A stretch of 64,000 bases of DNA. It comes from Phaeotremella fagi. Its lineage: Eukaryota; Basidiomycota; Tremellomycetes; Tremellales; Phaeotremellaceae. Shown here piece after piece: positions 56,790 through 64,000 of the stretch; position 1 is the first letter of the stretch, and the number at the start of each line of letters is the position of its first letter. The translations under genes were made by a program, and so were the position numbers. The notes under the pieces were generated by a model, which saw nothing but the letters and a program-made list of their open reading frames with translations, was not told the origin of the DNA and ran no database searches. The stretch is from contig BCHU01000006.1 in assembly GCA_001599715.1 (NCBI GenBank), forward strand, positions 1,160,765-1,224,764, written 5' to 3'.

Positions 56790-57716
56790 TCATTCCAAAG
56801 GTGTTGATGTCGATGCTGAACCTCCTTTCGATCTCAAAAGCTTTTCTTCCTGTTTCCGTCTCCTAGCTTCCTTCTTCTCATCCCTATCCTGTCGTTTCTG
56901 AGTCTCCTTATCCAAAACCTTATCCTTGATAGCGTTCCGTATCGAAGTATTCGGACTCCAAAAACAAATCCAAAGTCCCTTTTCAATCTTGTCCTCTCTC
57001 CAACGAGCCCCTAATTCAGATAAAGAATCATCAAACATTTGAACGATCTCATTCTTTCTTTTCTCAGTGATTTGTTCAGCACCGATTGATTTCCCACCAC
57101 CACCTTTCCTAGCTGCATAAACTATTTGTAGTCTATCACCTTTTTCCAAGATATTTTTCGCAGTTGTTATCTTATGTTGTAAATCTCCTGGACCGGATCC
57201 CCAAGATACCTGTAATTCTTTATCATCAAATCCAATTTTCCTTTGTAATTTAGCTTTGATCTCAATTTTCCTTTTCTTTTCTAGTTCCTCGGCTAAATCG
57301 ATAAGTTTAACTATAGGCGGTGAAGATGAGACGACTATTAGCTTGTGCGTATCGGTCGAGAATGATTGTAAGATTTTCGAAAGTGGTTGAGGAGATGAGA
57401 GACCTGTTGATTCGACTAATTGAACGGTACGAAATGGGATCTCACTGTTTGTGAGGTTTAATGGATTAGGTGGTGGAGGTGTCGAGGATGATGTTCTGGG
57501 ATTCGGTCTTCTGTAAGCTGGTTGCTCGTTGAAACGAGTTGTCGTTGAAAATTCATGAAATTTGTACCCGGGAGAACTAACGAAGACGGGAGGTCTAAAG
57601 TTGATGATCGATGGACCTGATTTTGAAAAGGTTGGGCGGAAGCTGTTACTGCGAGACTGTGTGATATTACGGGAGGTGAAGTGACACCAGACGGTACTTG
57701 TACATGTTTTACTCAT
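56790..57716 (-). CDS. AIM23: Mitochondrial translation initiation factor IF-3
   Basis: Single exon. The frame extends to 57803, but MSKTCTSTVWCHFTSRNITQ (ATG at 57716) gives a more typical basic, Ser/Thr-rich mitochondrial presequence, so I choose it (308 residues). The upstream 29 residues could be an alternative start. The IF-3 C-domain is visible: IEIKAKLQRKIGFDDKELQV, SWGSGPGDLQHKITTAKNIL, EKGDRLQIVYAARKG. A lysine/arginine-rich helix (KRQDRDEKKEARRRKQEEKL) ends the protein. It promotes start-codon selection on mitoribosomes. The usual N-domain is weak or absent, as in yeast Aim23. Confidence 0.78.
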   Translation of the reverse strand: MSKTCTSTVWCHFTSRNITQSRSNSFRPTFSKSGPSIINFRPPVFVSSPGYKFHEFSTTTRFNEQPAYRRPNPRTSSSTPPPPNPLNLTNSEIPFRTVQLVESTGLSSPQPLSKILQSFSTDTHKLIVVSSSPPIVKLIDLAEELEKKRKIEIKAKLQRKIGFDDKELQVSWGSGPGDLQHKITTAKNILEKGDRLQIVYAARKGGGGKSIGAEQITEKRKNEIVQMFDDSLSELGARWREDKIEKGLWICFWSPNTSIRNAIKDKVLDKETQKRQDRDEKKEARRRKQEEKLLRSKGGSASTSTPLE

Positions 57717-57803
57717 GCTGATAGGATATGAGATGGGATGAATGCCAAGATGCATGCATAGGAGGAAGGGAAGAAGAAGAAACTTAGTTGCTATGACGGA
57801 CAT

Positions 57804-58160
57804 TGATTTATGTCCGGTGGCGTAGTAAACCGCAAATGGGTGTGTTGTGGTGTATGGTGTATGGTGAGATACTGTAACTGTAACTGTACAGTCAATTCAA
57901 TTCAATACCTAGATAGTATTACAATTCATATCCATATCAATTCATTATACATATCTTAACATATCCATTACATAGATAGATACATCGTGCTACTCGTTCC
58001 TATCTCATTACCATCCTCAGCACATAACATACCATACCATCCATACACTCCAATCTCCAAGAAAAGACTTTCACATCTGTTCTACACCCAAACATCTCGT
58101 GACTGTCTTAGTGTCTTCAACAAAGAAGACTCAACACTCACTCAATCAAACTGATCACAG
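57804..58160. other. Divergent promoter of IF-3 and the RhoGAP gene
   Basis: AT-rich, with ATACTGTAACTGTAACTGTA repeat near 57872-57891. No gene. Confidence 0.55.
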
Positions 58161-61155
58161 ATGGACTCGTTAGAGGGATATGTGGATGTGAAGAGGGGTG
58201 GAGACGAGATAGAAAACGGTTACTCGTATGGACGTAATCAACGGGGTCTATGTGAGTGGGAAAACTCTAATCTGATCGAGATGTCTTGTTCACATACTAA
58301 CAAAAACACATCATTCAGCTACAGACAATCCACCATCACCAACCAAATCATCTCAAGGAATCAGTGCAATCCCACCACCCCTCTCTCATGCATCTTCATC
58401 TAATTCTACTACGAATTCAATCCATTCTACAGGAAACCCATCGTCTGTTTACGTAGATCGTCCGACATCTTACGCTTCAGATGCGACAGCTGTGAATACC
58501 TTGTCAGGACCACGTCCAAGTTTGGTGGATAATCGTCGTCTCTCTTCTGGTCCTGCTGATCGAATGGGTAGCTATTCTAGTTTGAAGGGCAATGGGAATG
58601 GGAATCAAGAGGCGAAAGAGGACGTTATACCTGTTGGATTCGATGAAGGCGTGCTACGAGGTCTATGTGATATGGATGTAGGTTGCAAGGCTTCAGATCG
58701 TATGACTAGGATTATCGACTGATGTTTGTGTAGTGTGCTTTACCGTTGTTGGCAGATCGTATAAAACAGAGTATCGCGTCTTGCAAGGTGAGTTTCAGAG
58801 TCAGACACATACGAATTCAAAACTCATGTCTTTTACAGCAAGTAGCTGTTTTCTTCAGATCAAGGGCGGAAATAGAAGAAAGATACGCTCGATCAATGAT
58901 GGAATTATGTCGAAATACAGGTGATATCTATTCTCGAGCGGATGGGAAAGCTGGGTAGGTGGCTAATCCTGTTATTGATGGGTAGAGATGCATCCGACTA
59001 ACTTGAATAGTACCTTTGTTCAAGCGTATCACTCTTCGTTGAAGATTCAAGATCAAATCGGCGCGAATCGTGTTCGATTTGCCCAAAGATTGAACGAGAT
59101 GAGTGAAGAGTTGTTGGGTCTTGCCAGGGAGGGTGAAAAGTTACGGAAAATCGTGAGTCTGATGTTGTGCTTCAAGTCTGTAAGCTAATGGTATGCAGCA
59201 CAAGGACAATGGTACCAGATACCAAGGTATTCTCCAAGAGAGCGAGCTTGTGATGGACAAGGTAAGTGCTCTTTTCCATAACAGGCAGCTCTACTAATCA
59301 GAATCCCAAGGCTCGATCGAGATTCGACGCTACAACAGACGAACTGGAACGGATCTTGGTCGCCAAGGAAGGTGAAAGTCTCAAAGACAGCGGTATGCGA
59401 TCTTCGACTTCAAGTTCATCCACTGGATCCAACAGTTTGAATCAATCAGGCGGATCTTCTGGTGGTAAAAGAGGAATTGGAAAGGCAATGTCGAAAGGTG
59501 GTCTACTGTTCAAAGGTAAAGGTCCAGCACAGATGCAGAAACAGGAAGACGATGTTAGAGCAAGAATGAGTTCTGCCAGTGAAACTTTTAGAAAAGCTGT
59601 GTTGGAGTCTCAGTCTTTACGTCAGGAATACTTCAATTTCCAGTTACCAAAGATATTGAGAGTGAGTTGGCTGTTTAGTTAAAAACAAACCAATGCTTAT
59701 CACGATCTTAGTTACTGAAAGAATGTGCTGATGAACTCGATATGGGTACACAATATCATCTTTCTCGTTTTGCTTTCCTCTATGAAACGGCGGTAGTTGG
59801 GGATGGAACTATTTTGAATCCATTGGGTGCAAACGAGGATGGTAAGTGGGAACTGAAATTATCATGAAAACTATCTGACAACTCTTCCTTAGGTCCTGGA
59901 TTGAAAGCTACCTTCGAAGCTATAGATAACAGAACAGACTTCAAATCCTACATGCAAAACTACGCTGTAGCTCGTGGAACACCGAGAGGACCAAGACGTG
60001 AAGGACCATATGATGAAGGATTCGTGAGAAATTTCTTCGACAGTATTGCCACACCTTACTAACGATTTTTACCAGCTACCACCTCTTCCACCTCATGTTC
60101 AAGCTTCACAAAACGCACTGCAATCGGCATCAATGACGAACGGTCAATCAAGTAATCCAGGTCAAGGTGTCCAACCACTTCAGGCGGAATATTCTGCAGT
60201 ACCAGGAATCCCAGCTTCGAGTGGTGCAACGTTCGGAGTTGATCTTGGTGAACAATTGACGAGGGATGGTGCTGAAGTTCCAAAGATCGTTGAAAAATGC
60301 GCGGAAGCTATTGAAACTTATGGTGAGTTGAATTTATCTGGTTAGTGATGGAGTAGGTACTGACTTGACTTCAGGTTTGGAGTTGACGGGTATCTATCGA
60401 TTGTCTGGAACTTCGTCTAAGATACAAGCTTTGAAGAGCGCTTTGGATAAAGGTGCGATCTTGGTTTATTACGGTTGAGATTAGGTACTTACAACTACAT
60501 CTAGATGTTAATGCTGTGGACGTCTTGTCAGACGATTGGAGCTCTGATATTAACGTCGTCTCAGGAGCTCTTAAACTGTGGTTCAGAGAACTACCTGAAC
60601 CCCTATTGACATATGGACTGTATCACGGATTCATTGAAGCTGCTCGTGAGTTGGCTCCTCACCCATGAAAACCGCTGCAATCTCCTAACATGGGAATTTA
60701 GGATACGAAAACGATAGATTGAGACATATAAGACTTCATGAACAAGTCAATGAACTCCCTGATCCGAATTACGCTACTTTGAAATACTTTATGGCTCATT
60801 TAGATAGGTACGTTAGGATCAGTCTTCCCAGGGATTTTCATTCGTTAACAATGTTTGTTCAGGGTGAGACGCAAAGAATCACAAAATCAAATGTCAATTT
60901 CGAATCTGTCTATCGTATTCGGTCCAACGTTGTTGGGTGCACCACCGGAAGAAGGGGGTTTGAATCTTGAACACATGAGTTATCAGTGCAAAGTACGTCT
61001 TAGTCGCTTGGCTGGGGAATGAGACTGATCAAATCGCTTTTTTAGGCTATTGAAACGATTCTTGAGAAATATCAGGAAATCTTCGTAGAAGAAGAAGAGG
61101 AGGGTGGCGGTGCTGGCGCCATTGGTGCTGGTGTGAATGAAGAACCGAGTGTTTA
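58161..61155 (+). CDS. RGD1: F-BAR and RhoGAP domain protein (Rgd1-like)
   Basis: Assembled from roughly 14 exons. A disordered Ser/Pro-rich N-terminus is followed by the F-BAR domain: VLRGLCDMDCALPLLADRIK, VAVFFRSRAEIEERYARSMM, ELCRNTGDIYS and KIQDQIGANRVRFAQRLNEM. A Ser/Gly-rich insert with SGGKRGIGKAMSKGGLLFKG lies inside. The RhoGAP domain has VPKIVEKCAEAIETYGLELT, GIYRLSGTSSKIQALKSALD (arginine finger in YRLSG), VVSGALKLWFRELPEPLLTY and NLSIVFGPTLLG. A Gly/Glu-rich end follows (EEEEEGGGAGAIG). Such proteins bind membranes and switch off Rho GTPases (Rho3/4 in yeast) in polarity and wall-integrity control. Exon boundaries are approximate. Confidence 0.9.
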
Positions 61156-61513
61156 GGGTTTAGGGATTTTTGGTTTATCTTTGGTGTTTGTGATGGTCTC
61201 GATGACTTTTGATGGTTGGAGTTGGTTTGATACCATACTGGATTCCTTTGTCTTTTTCTTCTCTTTTTCGATTCAAGGGTTCAATTTCTCTTCGTATTTC
61301 CCTTCTTATACCATAAACTCTTGATTACCTTGTCAGATACAGTTAATATATAGAACATGTGAAAAGTCAATTCCGCGATGGTGGGAGTTGCGATGGAAGG
61401 TCTTAGCGTTAGTCATTTCCGTGCAGTGTTTTCGATCCAAATTTCCCTTGCATAATGTAAACCGTTCCCCGACTTCGACTGATGAAGTCCTCTCAGAAGA
61501 TCTAGTTTTTATC
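61156..61513. other. Convergent intergenic region
   Basis: 3' UTRs of RGD1 and COX12; T-rich tract at 61250-61290. No gene. Confidence 0.6.
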
Positions 61514-62189
61514 CTAAGGTTTGAGAGAAGCTGGGAAAGTTCCTGCTTCAATTTGTTCGTCCCATTTTCCGGACTAAATGGACGAATTAATTTGATGATG
61601 TTCGTAGTAAATAAAACAAAGTGACTTACCCATTCATCTAATGAGAGAGTTTAGTATGAATTTGATAAACGTTGATGAAACATTTCTACTCACTAGGACA
61701 TAATGACTGATAAGCCCTCTTGAATTGTTTGCAGGGTGCGAAATCTTCTCCCTTGGCGTTAACGCATTTATGGTAATCTACGTAGTTTTGCTAATTCCCC
61801 CAAGTAAGTTGAATGATTAGTCCCATTACCATGCCGGAATGTAACAGTTGAAGCTTACCCAACTAAATCGGATTATGATTGATTAGTGCTTATTTCTGAT
61901 GTCGTTGATTGATTGACTTACCAGTGTTTGGTTTGGTTGGTGTTTGGGAATCTAGCACTATGGTTTTATTTTGGTTAGTTATTGGTCAGGAGAGAGGGGA
62001 TGGGTAGGGGGAACTGACTCGAAACCAGCTGTTTGGAGCTATTTGATTGATTATGTTAGATTTGATTTCTGAGGACTTCGGTTGGGTTTTGGGACTTACG
62101 GTGAATGTCCTATGATGGGGGGTTTAGATCAGTTTTGGATTGGGAGGGAAGGATCCTGCCTTTTTGTGGACTTACTTTTCTTCTGCCAT
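61514..62189 (-). CDS. COX12: COX12, cytochrome c oxidase subunit VIb
   Basis: Invisible to ORF finding because 82 residues are split over eight exons: 62176-62189, 62100-62109, 62019-62038, 61922-61957, 61859-61862, 61694-61790, 61630-61637 and 61514-61573. They sum to 249 nt, an exact codon multiple. The protein has [55 protein letters not shown] and GKWDEQIEAGTFPASLKP. The CX9C and CX10C pairs and [20 protein letters not shown] are diagnostic of Cox12/COX6B. Every junction has GT-AG ends. Exon 5 is only 4 nt and completes Cys plus Trp of HCWQ. The subunit sits on the intermembrane-space side of complex IV and is imported through Mia40 oxidative folding. Confidence 0.93.
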
Positions 62190-62434
62190 TTTAGATTATT
62201 GGGGGTGCTGAGGTTGGTGAGGATGGGATGAGGATAGAATGAAGATGTTAGTTGGTAGTTGTTGATGGTAGATGGTAGGTTGTATCCCAGCCAACCAACA
62301 GTAAAACGGGATTATCGGAATCAATCGGGAGAGGTGTTGGTGGCATCCACAGCATACTGTAATTTACAAGACAACTTCTACTTCGTCTCCATCTTCATCA
62401 CTTCAATCCTACGTCTACATCCATACATCTCCCA

Positions 62435-63020
62435 ATGAGCGACTACGCCCACCGTCCAGGTGGTGCATTAAAGTTCAAAGGTGAAGGTGAAAAGTGAGTC
62501 ACATAAAACGAGAGTACTGGTACTCAATCCTAATTCCAATCCAAATCTCTATAGGAAAAAGAAAAAGAAATCGCATTCCACGTCTGAACGTACAAAGCTC
62601 GAGGAGAAAGTTAAAGAGAGTTCTGGTGAGACGAAGAAATCTAATGAAGGAGGAGGAACGGGAGGGGGTAGGAAATTGACTGAAGCTGAGAGAAGATTTG
62701 AGGAAACTCAGAGGGAGAGGGTGGGTTTTGCATTTCATTTCACATTCGTGGACGTCCTTTACTTATTGTTCTTTTCATCCTCTTTCAGCGACATGAACGA
62801 ATCTCTAAAATGGCTGGGCAGACTCATAAAGATAGAGTTCAAGAGTATAATGCGAAACTGGATAAACTTAGGTACGTGGACACCTTTTCTCCCATCAAAG
62901 AAACAATGACTGACTGACGTTATATCAACAGCGAGCACCATGATTTACCTAGAGTAAGTCATCCTCATCATAGCTCTCATATAAAAACTAACCACCTGCA
63001 TACAGATTGGACCAGGCTAA
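62435..63020 (+). CDS. FAM32A: FAM32A family nuclear protein
   Basis: Five exons give MSDYAHRPGGALKFKGEGEK, a lysine run KKKKSHSTSERTKLEEK, then RKLTEAERRFEETQRERR, MAGQTHKDRVQEYNAKLDKL, and SEHHDLPRIGPG followed by TAA at 63018. The TEAERRFEETQR-type helix, the THKDRVQEYNxxLDKLSEHHDLP stretch and the terminal IGPG are hallmarks of FAM32A. In human spliceosomes FAM32A reaches the active site and assists exon ligation. The last exon is short (63006-63020). Human members have about 112 residues; this one is similar with a slightly longer Glu/Gly insert. Confidence 0.92.
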
Positions 63021-63556
63021 GGACGATTCATCTTCTCAAACAATCGCATTTTACCGCTCTTTGCAAGTTATCGGAATATGTATCAATATGTTAGTGTTCT
63101 TTTTATGTTACTCATTCATTTCGTTTTGGTTCCTCAAGGACTCGAGACTTTGTTTCTGTTCACATTTTGGTGTGATGTTCAGGATATAACGAATGACAGG
63201 ATTTTGTTCGAAGGTTCGGAAGTGGTTTCGAATTCTCCACCATCGACTTCGAGTTTGCACAGAATTTTGTGAAGTGAGATGATGTAAGGAAATGAATCTG
63301 CAGTATACTCTTGGTATACCTTTTATTACAAGAACTGATAGAGTCACTGCGAGTGAACATTTGCTGAATACGAGCACAATAAGATCATGTACTTGTGTTG
63401 AGTTTTGCCACCAAAAATTAATTTACGCGTTGGTCCGTGCAGAGATGTGTATTGGAGACCATTGTTGCTCATCGAATCGTCTTGACAACAACCATCCATC
63501 ATCTAGTCTGATACAAAGTAAAGAATCACCAACAAATACTTTATACAGGCTCAGTG
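63021..63556. other. Intergenic
   Basis: FAM32A 3' UTR and promoter of the right-edge gene. Several overlapping short ORFs on both strands are not supported. Confidence 0.55.
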
Positions 63557-64000
63557 ATGTCAAGAGCAGTCCTTCCAGGTTTATCTGAAGACTATGTGAC
63601 TCAAGTAAGTTGAACGAATCAGTCGTTTGACATCAAGTCAGCCCTCAGTGCTAGACCTATCATCAGCTAACATATCCTTTGTCAATAGTATTTCTCAAAA
63701 GATGTCGTAACTCAAAATAGTGATGTGACTGGAAGATGGAAAGTCATGGTTAGGAATTTCTCTTTCGTTTGGAACGAGTGTTAAACTGATAGAAATCAGA
63801 GATCATGGGTTGAAGAAGAAGGGGAGTTACCACCTCCTGCACCGGGTCAGATTTTGCATCCTCTAGACAGACAGCTTCTCAGAGGAGAAGTTGGGATTAG
63901 GTATGTAAAACCCAGTTAATAGCTCTTAATCGAGGTTCTGACCTAAATCTCATAGTAACATCTCAACGGGTGAATTGAGAATCGTACCGGAATCATCTGT
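63557..64000 (+). CDS. Unidentified gene, partial at right edge
   Basis: ATG at 63557 followed by at least four exons: MSRAVLPGLSEDYVTQ, then YFSKDVVTQNSDVTGRWKVM, then RSWVEEEGELPPPAPGQILH with PLDRQLLRGEVGI, and after an intron SNISTGELRIVPESS to the edge. All introns have GT-AG ends and keep one frame. I do not recognise the family from this fragment. No signal peptide. It continues beyond 64000. Confidence 0.55.

Overview
The window is nuclear DNA of a basidiomycete yeast, most likely a tremellalean (Kwoniella/Cryptococcus type). The evidence is dense, mostly ~40-60-nt GT-AG introns in nearly every conserved gene, compact divergent and convergent gene pairs, and eukaryotic housekeeping genes (U2AF large subunit, TFIIS, CKS1, TIM8, COX12, thioredoxin reductase). 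Species assignment is inference. No tRNA, rRNA, CRISPR array or transposon was recognised.

Layout. 1-7.2 kb: a candidate tartrate (or related dicarboxylate) utilisation module. It has a fungal-specific transcription-factor gene running off the left edge, a divergent small Zn2Cys6 protein, a Dal5-like MFS anion transporter, and a tartrate-dehydrogenase-like enzyme divergent from the transporter; a tandem CGG-containing repeat lies between the last two. 7.4-11.5 kb: an F-box/LRR-like protein and two orphan ORFs. 11.9-23.7 kb: CKS1, a secreted DUF1996 protein, a PPN2-like membrane phosphatase, NAPE-PLD, TIM8, CIA2 and heme oxygenase. 24.4-33.4 kb: seven same-strand, single-exon, mutually homologous orphan genes (family A), the last broken by one stop codon. 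33.6-48 kb: U2AF, thioredoxin reductase, TFIIS, a P450, an eIF4E-family protein and a protein with a CH-like C-terminus. 48.1-50.5 kb: a second orphan family (B, two genes plus a decayed copy). 51-54 kb: a Git3-like GPCR and an intronless SDR. 54.8-56.5 kb: a third orphan pair (C). 56.8-64 kb: mitochondrial IF-3, an F-BAR/RhoGAP protein, COX12, FAM32A and a partial gene at the right edge.

Two themes stand out. First, islands of rapidly evolving, intronless, acidic-tailed orphan genes sit between conserved, intron-rich genes; their tails repeatedly carry SUMO-acceptor-like or SUMO-interaction-like motifs. Second, the small housekeeping genes contain extreme microexons: 4 nt in COX12, 7 nt in TFIIS, and 10 nt in CKS1, TIM8 and COX12. 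All are supported by restored reading frame and recovered family motifs.
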